NCBI GenBank assembly: GCA_019828565.1
Contig: JAHDYR010000066.1
Location: 372,001-436,000 of the forward strand
Direction of reading: 5' to 3'
DNA length: 64,000 nt
Origin: Carpediemonas membranifera
Lineage: Eukaryota > Fornicata
The position numbers and the translations under genes are program-made. How positions within the stretch are numbered: the stretch's first letter is position 1; every line of letters starts with the position of its first letter. This document shows positions 48,665 to 58,367 of this stretch, piece by piece. A model generated the notes under the pieces. It did not search any database, was not told the origin of the DNA, and worked only from the letters and a program-made list of their open reading frames with translations.

Positions 48665-50017
48665 ATGCTGAATCCGCAAGAGGAAACCGAAAGACTCCGC
48701 GAGCGTAACATCTACAAGAAGGATATAACTCGGGATGAGCGTTTCCTTGCCACTGCAGCCGAGGAGAAGGCGAAATGGGAACAAACCGAGCAGGAACTGA
48801 AGAATAGAATCGTTTCCGAGAAGGAAGCCGCATACGCCGCCGAATTAGAACGTCTAGAGAAGCAGAAGGCGGAGCGCATGGATAATGCTCGGTTGGATCT
48901 GTCTCGTGAGCAGAAGATTGAAGCCAAGATGGTTGAGAGGAAGGAGAACCAGCAGAAACTCATCAGCGACCTCAAGATGAAGCAGACTATTGAGGAGGAA
49001 GACCGTTCTGGCCGCCTCCAGCGCTCGAAGGAGGAGGCTCTGGAGCAGAGGGACTACCGCATCAAGGAGCAACACGAGACGGCCGTCGAGAACAGGGCCA
49101 TCGAGGAGCGACGCCTGGAGAAGATCAAGGAACGCGATGACCGCCTCAAGCAGCGTGCAGCCGAGTATGTGACCGACATCAAGAAGCAGCGTGCCGACCT
49201 AGACCGTGCTGCCACGGAACGGGAGGCACTGCGCCTTCAGTCCATCAGAGACCGCGAGGCTGCCCGTGACGAGGCCCAGCGCAAGGCCCGGGATGAGCAG
49301 GCCCGCAGAGAGCAGCTCGAGGAGCAGCGGCAGCGGGCCATCGACGAGAAGACCGTCATCCGGACAAAGGCCGAGCTCGAGGCGCACGAGAAGGACATCG
49401 AGGCCAGACGCGTGGCCAAGGAGGAGTTCGAGGCCCGCAAGGAGGCCGAGCTCACCGTTAAGCGGCAGGCACTGGCCGAGTCAGCCAAGAAGCAGCGCGA
49501 GGAGGCCGCCAGACGGCAGGAGCTCGAGGCCAAGCGCGAGGCCATCCAGCAGGCCAAGAGTGAAGAGCGCGCGTCCAAGAACCGCGAGTACGCCTCGAAG
49601 CTGACCGAGACCAAGGCCACCATCGCCGCCAGCGAGGCCGAGCGTCTCCGCATCATTGCTGCCCGCAAGGAAGAGGCGTTCAAGCGGCACCAGGAAGAGG
49701 CGGCCGCCCGTGCGGAGGCCAAGAAGCAGCAGGCAGTGCTGCAGCGGACCCGCGAGGGCGCCATCATCCAGCTGGCCAAGGAGCGCGATGCCACAGAGCG
49801 GGAGCGCATCATCGAGCTCAAGCAGAAGGAGGCCGAGCGTCTTGCGGCGATCGAGGCATCCCGCGAGGAGCGTCGCCAGCGTGCTCAGGCCGAGAAGGAG
49901 GCCGAGATGTCCCGTCTCATGGAGCAGCAGCGCGAGCGCCTCAAGAAGGAGAAGAAGCGCGAGGAGGCCATCGAGGCCAAGATCCAGAAGCGGAAGGGAA
50001 AGTTCGCCAAGAAGTAA
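48665..50017 (+). CDS. Coiled-coil TPH-type protein, probable flagellar structural protein
   Basis: A 450-residue protein from the ATG at 48665 (an alternative is at 48620) that is one continuous charged helix made almost only of Glu, Lys, Arg, Ala and Gln. The recurring ERRxxExxRxxExxR pattern resembles the trichohyalin-plectin-homology (TPH) domain of microtubule inner proteins such as CFAP45 and CFAP53. I cannot choose between them. The open frame extends upstream into the Fanzor terminus, so the mobile element has replaced whatever stood ~70 bases before the start and may have altered the promoter. GGTAAAG follows the stop. Confidence 0.75.
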   Translation: MLNPQEETERLRERNIYKKDITRDERFLATAAEEKAKWEQTEQELKNRIVSEKEAAYAAELERLEKQKAERMDNARLDLSREQKIEAKMVERKENQQKLISDLKMKQTIEEEDRSGRLQRSKEEALEQRDYRIKEQHETAVENRAIEERRLEKIKERDDRLKQRAAEYVTDIKKQRADLDRAATEREALRLQSIRDREAARDEAQRKARDEQARREQLEEQRQRAIDEKTVIRTKAELEAHEKDIEARRVAKEEFEARKEAELTVKRQALAESAKKQREEAARRQELEAKREAIQQAKSEERASKNREYASKLTETKATIAASEAERLRIIAARKEEAFKRHQEEAAARAEAKKQQAVLQRTREGAIIQLAKERDATERERIIELKQKEAERLAAIEASREERRQRAQAEKEAEMSRLMEQQRERLKKEKKREEAIEAKIQKRKGKFAKK

Positions 50018-50144
50018 CTAAGGTGATAGGTAAAGTGTACTGTATTGAAGGAGTAGGACAGCGAGCGGGGCGTGGCACCGCCTCCATGTGGCCGTGGATA
50101 CCGTGCAGTTTTAGGATGAGATTTTCGAACGGCGGCCGAAATTC

Positions 50145-52391
50145 ATGGCCGGTCTTGAAGCTCTCGAACCAATGTTCGAGGAATTAGATCCACAGGAGGT
50201 AATTACTGGGGAGAAGCTCCATTTGATGCCCCCAGCACCAAAGGCAAAGGAAATGACGTCCTCTTTGGTGCCAGAGCCCGTTGAGGAGATTGAAGAGCGC
50301 GGCAAGTCACCTGGATCGGAACATGGTATCGGTATAGACAAGATTAGAATCTCAAAGCGGCCGAAATCAACCGAGCCTGGCCAAGGACTGACGCAAGTGT
50401 ACAAGACAGACGACTCCTACTCGTTTCAGCCCCTCCCCAGACCCCAGGCCACTGGAAAGGCACTGCCGCAGGAGTTCCAGGCAGTCCGGGCGAGCATAGT
50501 CCACGAGTGCACCCAGATCTTCAAGTCGGCCTCGGCGATACGAAACAAGTCATTCCGGGCGAATGCGGTCGACGAGCTCGACGTGTCCCGCCTCATGAAT
50601 CTCAACCAAGAGCGTATCATCGGTGTCCGCCGCATGCTGGACGGCCTGGTGTCGATGTCGGCAGATCCAGACCCCCTCCTCGAGGAGGACATGTCCGCTG
50701 TGGCTGACCACCTCGGACACAGGCTCGCTAGAGTCATGTGGTACCATGATAACGCATCCAAGGAGGCCGCCAATCGGATCGAGCGGCGCCGTGCGAAGAC
50801 CGTCCGCAGCAGCAGTGCGGGCCCGTCCCGGCCGAGGACGGCGCCCCTCGGCAGCGCCAGGGTGCCCTTCCCGGCGGGCATGCTGAAGCAGCTGGGGTCT
50901 GCTGCGAGTACACCTCGGGGCACCCCCGTCGGGGCGATGCAGGTGCCGTATACTGCGGACGACCTCGAGTCGACGTTTGAGATGACCCACAAGCCGCTGT
51001 ACACCCCCCCGCAGCGCCCCGGGTCATATAAGACTGAGTCTCTGATCCTTCGCCGTCTTTCAACGACACCGACATCCGGCCGCAGGTCGAGGGCATTAGC
51101 CCGTGACGACTCCGCGGCGTCCATTGGAGAAAAGCGCAGCTCTACGCCTGGGGGCGACTCGACGCTCATCGGGGAGCTCATGGAGTCGAACCGTATCCCC
51201 CCTGAAGTCCAGCAGCAGGCCGCCATGACCGTGGACCGCGTCAGGGCCGCATCCAGCCTGTCGGGGCACCTGGCCGTCCCGTCGGGCGCCATCGTCGGCC
51301 CGGCTGGCGAGGGTGCGGGCTTCATTGGGAGCCGCCCCTCTGAGTTTGAGATCGAGTTCGCCAGCGGCATGGTCCCGCCGAAGCAGACGCCGTGGGAGCA
51401 GCGCGTCAAGGGGGAGAACGCCGCGGACATGAACATCCTGCACTCGCCAGGCACCGCCATTGCCCGGGCCGGCGGACGAAACCGGACGCCCCCCCGCCGC
51501 CCAGCCCGTCCCGTGCCCCCGCGACGGTACGTCATCTCGGCAGACCAGCGGCCCACGACGGACACGAAGATGTCTTCCTCCATCAGACGGCCCAGGCCCC
51601 CGCCGACAGCCCCAGATGGCCGGCCCGCGTGGAACCGGCCGATGAGCAGGGGTGGCCCCCTTGTCCAGCCCAGCACCACCGCCCGCCCCACGGCACCCAG
51701 ACGGGCCCGGAGTGCGCCTGGCATGTCTCGGGCCCGGGCCCAGCTGGAGAGCTCGCAGCGGCTGTCGAGACCCCGAACCCCAGGGACTACGACCAAGAAG
51801 GAGGTCAAGACGATCGCTGACGACGAGCTCGCGTATGAGAGGCGCCGCCGCAGGTCCAAGCGCACCGAGAGTGCAGGGCGCCCCGCCCTCGAGATCCAAT
51901 ACGACTCGGAGTCGGCGGCCCTGGCTCCCGGGTGCGGGCGGACGACGGCCGCCGAGGACTTCAGACCGATCGGCCTACGCATTATCGAGGCCGTCGCCGA
52001 CCGCATGGACAACCCCCCCGAGGAGCCGAGGACGCTTGACCCGTCCGAGTTCGACGCCCGGCTTGAGGAGCTCGCCCTGCCCGCCCCCGAGCCGAGGAGG
52101 GTCGGCGGCGGGTTCGAACTGCCGGACCCCGTGTCGCGTGCTGTGACCACTATCACCCATGGCCGCTGGTCCCGCATGAAGGAGACCGAGACTGAGCCCA
52201 CCCCCGCCCGGCCCGGCGCAGTCCAGGACGTCCGTGTTATCAGGGCGAACGGACGCCGTCTGCTGGCCGGCAAGCCCATCGCCGACTTCTGCCGTACGCG
52301 GCATCGGGAGCCCGGTCCCGGCCGGGGCAGCGGGGTGGATGAGTGGGCAGAACTGTCGGTGGCCCGGGCGAGCGGGACCATCGTTGTGTGA
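50145..52391 (+). CDS. Large mostly disordered protein of unknown function
   Basis: A 748-residue frame from the ATG at 50145. Only residues ~105-215 look folded and helical (EFQAVRASIVHECTQIFKSA, MWYHDNASKEAANRIERRR). The rest is rich in Arg, Pro, Ser, Thr and Gly with repeated RPxxxP and RxRSAP-like segments, hence probably disordered and basic. No catalytic motif is visible. A 651-codon frame on the opposite strand is an artefact of GC-rich codons: the plus frame has the better start, its stop is well placed and its folded segment is sensible. The function is unknown; a microtubule- or nucleic-acid-binding linker is possible. Confidence 0.65.
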   Translation: MAGLEALEPMFEELDPQEVITGEKLHLMPPAPKAKEMTSSLVPEPVEEIEERGKSPGSEHGIGIDKIRISKRPKSTEPGQGLTQVYKTDDSYSFQPLPRPQATGKALPQEFQAVRASIVHECTQIFKSASAIRNKSFRANAVDELDVSRLMNLNQERIIGVRRMLDGLVSMSADPDPLLEEDMSAVADHLGHRLARVMWYHDNASKEAANRIERRRAKTVRSSSAGPSRPRTAPLGSARVPFPAGMLKQLGSAASTPRGTPVGAMQVPYTADDLESTFEMTHKPLYTPPQRPGSYKTESLILRRLSTTPTSGRRSRALARDDSAASIGEKRSSTPGGDSTLIGELMESNRIPPEVQQQAAMTVDRVRAASSLSGHLAVPSGAIVGPAGEGAGFIGSRPSEFEIEFASGMVPPKQTPWEQRVKGENAADMNILHSPGTAIARAGGRNRTPPRRPARPVPPRRYVISADQRPTTDTKMSSSIRRPRPPPTAPDGRPAWNRPMSRGGPLVQPSTTARPTAPRRARSAPGMSRARAQLESSQRLSRPRTPGTTTKKEVKTIADDELAYERRRRRSKRTESAGRPALEIQYDSESAALAPGCGRTTAAEDFRPIGLRIIEAVADRMDNPPEEPRTLDPSEFDARLEELALPAPEPRRVGGGFELPDPVSRAVTTITHGRWSRMKETETEPTPARPGAVQDVRVIRANGRRLLAGKPIADFCRTRHREPGPGRGSGVDEWAELSVARASGTIVV

Positions 52392-52498
52392 TGTACTTTA
52401 GCGCTTATTCTTATTAGAAGGTGATAACCATGGCGGTTTGCCCTTGTACCGATTCTTAAATCTTCGATTCGATCTTTGATGCGGGGAATATGGCTCCA

Positions 52499-52792
52499 TC
52501 ATTCGACTCGCTCGAGGCAGGGACCCACACGATTCCATGTTCTAGCCCGTGAGATAGTTGTTGAGCGAATACCATGTCCGTGGGCGATGTTGACCGCGCT
52601 TGACAGGATCAGATACTCGACCGGGCTGTCAGACTCGAGCAGCTGGCTGTGTTCTCGCAGTTCAGCCAGCTATCCAGGGTCTTCAGTCAATCTTACCGAG
52701 ACCCGGATTCTGCCCGATCCTTCAAGGTTAAGCCTTGATTCGGAGGCGAGTTGCTCGAGTTTTGCCTTCAAAGAGGTCGAAGCAATGGTCAT
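52499..52792 (-). CDS. Possible small gene with a 27-nt in-frame intron
   Basis: On the minus strand an ATG at 52792 opens a frame (MTIASTSLKAKLEQLASESR) that reaches an in-frame TAG at 52670-52672 and then continues plausibly (LAELREHSQLLESDSPVEYL and ILSSAVNIAHGHG) to TGA at 52499. The stop is the last codon of a GTAAGA...GGATAG segment of 27 nt. Removing that segment as an intron would give an 88-residue protein. The IL-SAVN-A-G-GI stretch is faintly like an Alba fold but too weak to name. It may instead be a decayed gene or chance. Confidence 0.3.
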
Positions 52793-52977
52793 CCCCTATC
52801 GTCGCATCAGCGGCCTAGGAAGCTCCCAGCCGATCACTACGAGTTTGTTTCGCCACCTCCACTTGTTATACAGCAACTCCATTAGATAATACTATCCATG
52901 GAAGAAGTATCATCAATAACCACGTCAGCACCCGAGTTGCAGACCATCCAGCATCGGCAATCACTTCTAGGAGTCCT

Positions 52978-53790
52978 ATGCCTGCTGTACACATTCCAGA
53001 CGTCAGTCAAGAGCCGGCGCTCCCGGCAGAACTCTCGGAGATCGACATCCACGGGGCCTCAACCGTGTACGTCATGTCCCCTAGCGGCACGCTCGTCCCC
53101 ATCGAGACAGGGACGTTTATTCACTATCACAACGCCCGCGCCAGGCACGTGCGGGGGCCGCAACGCTCTGTGGGCGAGGTGCCGACGCCCAACGCCCTCA
53201 GCTCCGTGACGTCGCGGCAACGGGCACACTCGCTCGCCAGCACTCCGAAGAAGCCGTTCGAACAGCTGAGACGGCGGATGGATGCACTTCGGCACGACGA
53301 CCCCGGTGGCCTCGAGAAGATGCTCTCTTCGGAGAAGGAGTTCCTCGCCGTCGCACGGTCGTACACCGACTCCGAGGAGCTGTGCCAGATGATCGGGGCG
53401 ACCAGCATCCACAACAGCCCCGCCGAGATGAGGCCCGAGACGCTGTGCCCGACCCCCAAGACCATGCTGCGGGCCGGGGCCGGCGTCCAGATGGCGTACG
53501 CCCTCGACTCCAGGGACGACTCCCCGGGCAGGGTCCCCAGGGGTTTCGTCTCGATCCCCCCTGGCCAGCCCGAGGACACCGAGACACCGATCGCCGCCCC
53601 AGCCCGGGACGTCCCCTTTGACCTGCGGCGCCCGGAGATACACACGAGTGCCACACTAAACTGCTCGGCGTGTGGAGCGTTCAGCCCGACGTCAAGCGAA
53701 GTGAGTCACAGCGCGGCCTCGGTCACCGGCGCCTACCGCCCCCGCCACCTCCAGACCGACCTGGACGTGGTCCATGCCTCGCACGGGTGA
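52978..53790 (+). CDS. Hypothetical protein with a C-terminal CxxC
   Basis: A 270-residue frame from the ATG at 52978. It looks weakly folded in the middle (KKPFEQLRRRMDALRHDD, EKMLSSEKEFLAVARSYTDS) and Pro/Ser-rich elsewhere. A single CSAC pair near residue 230 is the only metal-site hint. The stop is followed by ACAGTAAAC, typical of gene ends here. I do not recognise the family. Confidence 0.55.
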   Translation: MPAVHIPDVSQEPALPAELSEIDIHGASTVYVMSPSGTLVPIETGTFIHYHNARARHVRGPQRSVGEVPTPNALSSVTSRQRAHSLASTPKKPFEQLRRRMDALRHDDPGGLEKMLSSEKEFLAVARSYTDSEELCQMIGATSIHNSPAEMRPETLCPTPKTMLRAGAGVQMAYALDSRDDSPGRVPRGFVSIPPGQPEDTETPIAAPARDVPFDLRRPEIHTSATLNCSACGAFSPTSSEVSHSAASVTGAYRPRHLQTDLDVVHASHG

Positions 53791-54008
53791 TACAGTAAAC
53801 TACACATAACCAACTAGAACCGTAGCACCGTGTACTGTGGGTTGCCATTGATTGCTTCATGGTCTGGTTACAGTGCTCGGGCCCCTGCCCATCAAGCTGG
53901 GCAGTATGGTCTTCGCAATAGACCTGGCCGGCCATCCTGCCCCAGGTCGGCGCCAGTCTCGGGGCATTCTGGACAAGTACTTTTGGAGAATCATCAAGAG
54001 TGCTGAAG

Positions 54009-55421
54009 ATGCCTGTAACACGCTGCACGTCTCTGTACGTTGCTCTTTTCTTCTGCTATTTGTCTGTATGCCTCCAACTAGCGTTCGGTGCGAACTGGAA
54101 TGAGGTAGCCAAGATATCTGCGTCGGACTCCGCGAGCTACAGCATGTACGGCTTTGCGGTTGGCGCTGACGCTACCACTGTCGTTGTTGGTGCTTACCAG
54201 AACAACAAGATGGGGCAGGACGCCGGTTCTGCCTACGTTATCACTCAGAACAAGGCCATGAACTGGACCGAGGCCGCTGAGCTCTTCGGCAGTGACACCG
54301 GCAGCGAGTCCATGTTCGCCTACGCAGTGGCAGTCGACGGCGATACCATCGTGGTGGGAGCGCCCAACCAGGACGGCGTGGGCGCTGTCTACGAGTTCGT
54401 CCGGGGGTCGGACGGCACGTGGCCCAGCAAGGAGACGGCCAAGCTCCCGTCGCCCGACGTAACCGCGGGGGACTACTTCGGGAACTCCTTGGCCATCAAG
54501 GGCGACACCATGGTCGTGGGGTCGCCCCGTGTGGCCGGTGACGACGGCCGGGTGTACGTCTACACCAGGGCCGGCGGGGTATGGTCGCTGAAGACCACAC
54601 TGCTGCCCCCTGATGGCTGTGACGGCTTCTTTGGCTCCGCTGTGGCGTTTGATGGCAAGACGATCGTGGCCGGTGCCCACGACGATTACAACGCCGGTAT
54701 GGTCGTCGTTTTCGTGACCGGGGACAGCGGCGCCACGTGGTCACGTCAGGCCGTCATCCATGCCCCCAGCGGTCACTCGAACGACTTCTTCGGCGGCGCC
54801 GTGGCCGTTGACGGCGACCACCTCGTCGTCGGGGCATCCCACCACTCGGGCGACCGCTCCCTCTCCGGCGGAGCCTACGCCTTCATCCGGTCCGGGTCGT
54901 CATGGGCCCTGAAGCAGACCCTGGAACCCGACACCGTGGCCGACGGGCAGATGCTCGGCACGTCCGTGTGGCTGTCCGGTGGCATGGCTCTCGTCGGCAT
55001 GCCCGGCTACAGCAACAACCAGGGCGCCGCCGTGGCGTTCCAGCTGGTGTCCGGAACCTGGACCCGCACGGCCACGATCACTGCCCCCGGCGGTGACGTC
55101 GGCGACCTCTTCGCCTTCTCCCTCGCCGCAGTGCCCGACGCATCCGTCGCATTCGTCGGGGCGTACGGCGTCGGCCACGAGTCGGGTGTGCTCGGCATTT
55201 TCTCGGCGCCGACGAGCCACCCGAGCGGCGGCGGCAGCGGGCTTCCCTTCACCGCCCTCGTTGTGATCGGTGTCGTTGTCTTCGTCGTCGTCCTGCTCCT
55301 TGTTGTCCTCCTGATGGTGGTCGCGGTGGGTCTCGCCCTCGCCCTCATCGGGACGACGAACCTGGTTCACCGTCGCGCCGAGCCCCGCCGCGGATACGAG
55401 TCGATGGAGTCACTCGTGTAG
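54009..55421 (+). CDS. Secreted/type I membrane protein with FG-GAP repeats
   Basis: A 470-residue protein from the ATG at 54009. An N-terminal signal peptide (SLYVALFFCYLSVCLQLAFG) is followed by six or seven FG-GAP-type repeats. Each has a FGxAVAxDGxTxVVGAP pattern (YAVAVDGDTIVVGAPNQ, NSLAIKGDTMVVGSPR, GAVAVDGDHLVVGASHH, SVWLSGGMALVGMPGY), together expected to form an integrin-alpha-like beta-propeller. A Gly/Ser hinge leads to a long Val/Leu transmembrane helix near residue 420 and a short cytosolic tail with basic residues. It is probably a surface adhesin or receptor. Codon use is like the neighbours. Confidence 0.85.
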   Translation: MPVTRCTSLYVALFFCYLSVCLQLAFGANWNEVAKISASDSASYSMYGFAVGADATTVVVGAYQNNKMGQDAGSAYVITQNKAMNWTEAAELFGSDTGSESMFAYAVAVDGDTIVVGAPNQDGVGAVYEFVRGSDGTWPSKETAKLPSPDVTAGDYFGNSLAIKGDTMVVGSPRVAGDDGRVYVYTRAGGVWSLKTTLLPPDGCDGFFGSAVAFDGKTIVAGAHDDYNAGMVVVFVTGDSGATWSRQAVIHAPSGHSNDFFGGAVAVDGDHLVVGASHHSGDRSLSGGAYAFIRSGSSWALKQTLEPDTVADGQMLGTSVWLSGGMALVGMPGYSNNQGAAVAFQLVSGTWTRTATITAPGGDVGDLFAFSLAAVPDASVAFVGAYGVGHESGVLGIFSAPTSHPSGGGSGLPFTALVVIGVVVFVVVLLLVVLLMVVAVGLALALIGTTNLVHRRAEPRRGYESMESLV

Positions 55422-55443
55422 TTTATTGCCTTAAATATTCCCA

Positions 55444-56250
55444 ATGAGCGATGGGGCATTGACACGCAGCTTGACTCTCTCGGTCGGTCGCTTGGTCGAT
55501 TCGCAATTTGTCACTTTGTTACGCGGACTACACAAAGCCCCAAAGAACCGGATGGCTATAAACAGTGGTAGCGGCATCACTCACGTGTTCCTTGATGTAG
55601 ATGGGACTCTCCTGAACACGGTTTCATGGGATCTCATCCGCGTTGCGCTTGGTGTGGAGACGGAGTCGAAAGAGCTCGAGAAGAGGTACCACGCCAAGGA
55701 GCTGTCATATGACGAGTGGGCGCTTGCAGATAGCAGTTTGTGGATCGGAAAGGACTATGAGAAGGCTGTAGAATGCTTCGAGAATCCTTCGTTCAATAAG
55801 AACGTCGTCGAGGGCTGCCACCGTATGGCTGAGGAGGCCGGTCTGACCCTCATCCTGCTCTCAGGCGGCATGGACGTTAACTGCCTTGCCCTGACCCGGC
55901 ACCTGCCGATCTCCTGCTTCTTTGCGAACCGCCTCCGTCATGAGGGCGGTAAGATCACGAAGGTCGAGTACACTGTGTCCCTGAAGGCCAAGGGGGACAT
56001 CATCAGGGAGTACATGGAGACATACGGCCTCAAGAGCGAGCAGGTGGCGCATGTTGGCGACGGGTGCAACGACATCTCCGCATTCGAGGCAGCGGGCCTG
56101 AAGATCGCCTTCAGGTCGAGGGACAAGGCGCTCAAGGAAGCTGCGGACATCGTTATTGGAGAAGATTTCCTCGAGGTGGCACAGGCCATTATTGATCGGG
56201 CCGACACGAGTCTCCAGGGCGGTCAACGGCTGCTGCCCGTTGAGGAGTGA
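55444..56250 (+). CDS. HAD-family phosphatase, phosphoserine-phosphatase-like
   Basis: A HAD hydrolase with motif I VFLDVDGTLLNTVSW (nucleophile Asp and acid Asp), motif II LLSGG, a Lys in LKAKGDII (motif III) and motif IV VAHVGDGCNDISAFE. The helical cap between motifs I and II and the GDGxND motif are those of phosphoserine phosphatase and related small-molecule phosphatases. The substrate is not proven. The start is either 55444 (268 residues, with a basic Ser/Leu-rich 36-residue extension that could be an organelle signal) or 55552 (MAINSGSG). TCTGTAAAC follows the stop. Confidence 0.82.
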   Translation: MSDGALTRSLTLSVGRLVDSQFVTLLRGLHKAPKNRMAINSGSGITHVFLDVDGTLLNTVSWDLIRVALGVETESKELEKRYHAKELSYDEWALADSSLWIGKDYEKAVECFENPSFNKNVVEGCHRMAEEAGLTLILLSGGMDVNCLALTRHLPISCFFANRLRHEGGKITKVEYTVSLKAKGDIIREYMETYGLKSEQVAHVGDGCNDISAFEAAGLKIAFRSRDKALKEAADIVIGEDFLEVAQAIIDRADTSLQGGQRLLPVEE

Positions 56251-56357
56251 TTCTGTAAACAATCGGGTGGATTCGGAGTGGCGGGGCCGGCGGTGAGGCC
56301 CCCTGTCCGTGTGGGTCGTCGGTGCAGCTTAGCCCGCTCTCAATCACATTGTGTCGG

Positions 56358-58291
56358 ATGGAGCTAGAGGCGACACTGCTGCTGTACGTTTAGTACTCCA
56401 TTGATGGTTATACAGAGATAATGTTCCCCTCCACACCGAGAGGACAACGCTGGAGACGCCCGTGTCCCACGAGGAGCTGCTCATCCCGAACGACGTCGCC
56501 GAGCACGCGGACGAGTTCAAGGACGGGTTCTCCTTGCTTAGCGAGTACTCCAAGTCGGTGAAGCCTGGCGAATACTCCCACACGCCGAGCTATGGGCCGA
56601 TGCAGACCATGAGCGCCGTGCTCATCGGCAAGCCCGGCCTGGATGGCGGCGTGGATGCACGCTCCATCGCCTACCCAGCCCTGTTGAAAGATGCGATCGT
56701 CCTGCCGATCGACTTCCTCCTCGGTACCGAGTTTGAGAAGCTTTCCGACGCCATGCTCGTCGACTTCAGCCGCTGGATTAACGGCCGCTCAATCAGCACT
56801 AGCCTGCTTCACCACGCCCTTTTCCAGCGGCCCAGTCTGGCTGGTCAGGTCAAGGGTGCCTGGCTGTTCACAGTGGCGCTTCTGAAGACCGTCAGCATCT
56901 GGCTGGATGCCGTCAAGGCATCGACCTTCATCGAGTACGAGGACTTCTGCACTCAGACATACCAGTACGAGTTCCCCGGCCACCTGAGCGAGGTGACACT
57001 CCCACGGCTGCGCGCTGCCGTCGAGGACGACGGGACGACGCCGAGGATCATACCCAAGACACTGATGCTGCTCGCACTCGCAGAGCTGGGCGAGGCGGTG
57101 CTCGAGAACAACCGCGACCGTATCCCAGCGGCGTGTCGCGTGTTCCGGGACTCCCTGAAGTCCGTGACGGTCGGGACGGAGCCGATCATCGACATCATGG
57201 CGCTCGGACACGCCAAGACCCCCATGATCTCTAAGCACTTCGCCGCCCGGCTCGCCGTCTCAGCTGTTGAGGACATCACCTATGGCAGCCGCGGGGAGTG
57301 GCGCGAGGAGCTTATGGTCGCCGCCGAGGGCGTTGTCGAGGCCACGCAGGACGGGCTTCGGTTCACGCCGAAGTCCTTCATTGACTTCGCGGAGTCCTTC
57401 TACGTCTGCCGCGAGTCCCCCATCTTCCGCTGCGTCTTCCAGCGCTGGTTCACCGCTGAGTCGCTCTGCGGCGGGCAGTTTAGGGTCGAGGAGCTCGCCG
57501 CGCGGGAGTTCAGGACACACCGGCCCGGCCCTGCGCTGTCCCTCTACCAGGGCAACCTCTCGCAGCTGCTGTCCCAGGTGGCCCTGTGCGCCGGGCTGAC
57601 GCTCTCCAGGGCAACCCGCGTTATGCGCCACACCCTCGCGTTATCCTGCGAAATCGCACACATGCACTCAGCCGACCAGTACGGCCTCCACGCCCGGGGC
57701 ATTGTGGTGCGGCTGGCCCTCGGCATGCTTGTCGGGAAGGGGAGGCTCGGCAATGTCCACGACGGCGTCGTCACCCCCTACGCCTTTGTCCTGCGCCGCA
57801 TCGCCGGCCACGCCACGGAGACGGCCGACGCCGACCCTCTCGCCGCCCGCTTCCTCGCCATGACAGCGGCCGTGGCCAACGCGCTGGCCCACTCCTGTGT
57901 GCTGGCGGACCGCATCAATGCCCGTCCCGTGCTGGCCGGCCGGGACTTCGAGTCCGTGTTCGAGCAGTTCCGGTGCCTGGACGGCGGGCTCTACCGCGAG
58001 TACACGACTTTCATCAAGACCATACCCAAGGACCCTGTCCTCGCCTGCTCGCAGTGCTCCAAGCTGTGGGAGGGCGTCCAAGAATCCTTCCCGGCTGACT
58101 GCAGCGACGTCAAGACCACGCTGCCTGACGTCACGGCGGACTACTACCGCCATGTGATCAGCGACCTGGCGACGGCGGTGAAGGGCAACGCGCTGGCCAT
58201 GATGGTCATCTCGCGGGGGCGCACGCGGTCGGTCAAGTTTGACTGGAAGATGTGCGACTTTGTGCCTCGGCTCGCACCAATGAAGCAGTAA
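56358..58291 (+). CDS. Unknown helical protein with a 5' mini-exon
   Basis: The long frame 56462-58291 has no usable ATG near its start. An ATG at 56358 with a 26-nt first exon, an intron at 56384-56415 (32 nt, GTACGT...TTATACAG) and exon 2 at 56416-58291 gives a continuous 633-residue protein beginning MELEATLLLDNVPLHTERTT. The intron signals match those of certain introns in this window. The protein is mainly alpha-helical and soluble, with scattered Cys near the C-terminus (LACSQCSKLW). I recognise no domain. Coding status is secure from length and codon use; the mini-exon is an inference. Confidence 0.72.
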
Positions 58292-58367
58292 ATCAGCATT
58301 TTACGGCCGCTGGCGTGGTCTGGTCGATTTCGGCTAAACTGCGCGACAACGATACTGAATTCTTAAC

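Noticed and set aside
50426-52381. 651-codon frame on the minus strand
   Set aside because: It is antisense to the 748-residue gene; composition (Arg/Ser/Pro/Gly) and lack of any folded segment mark it as a GC-bias shadow.
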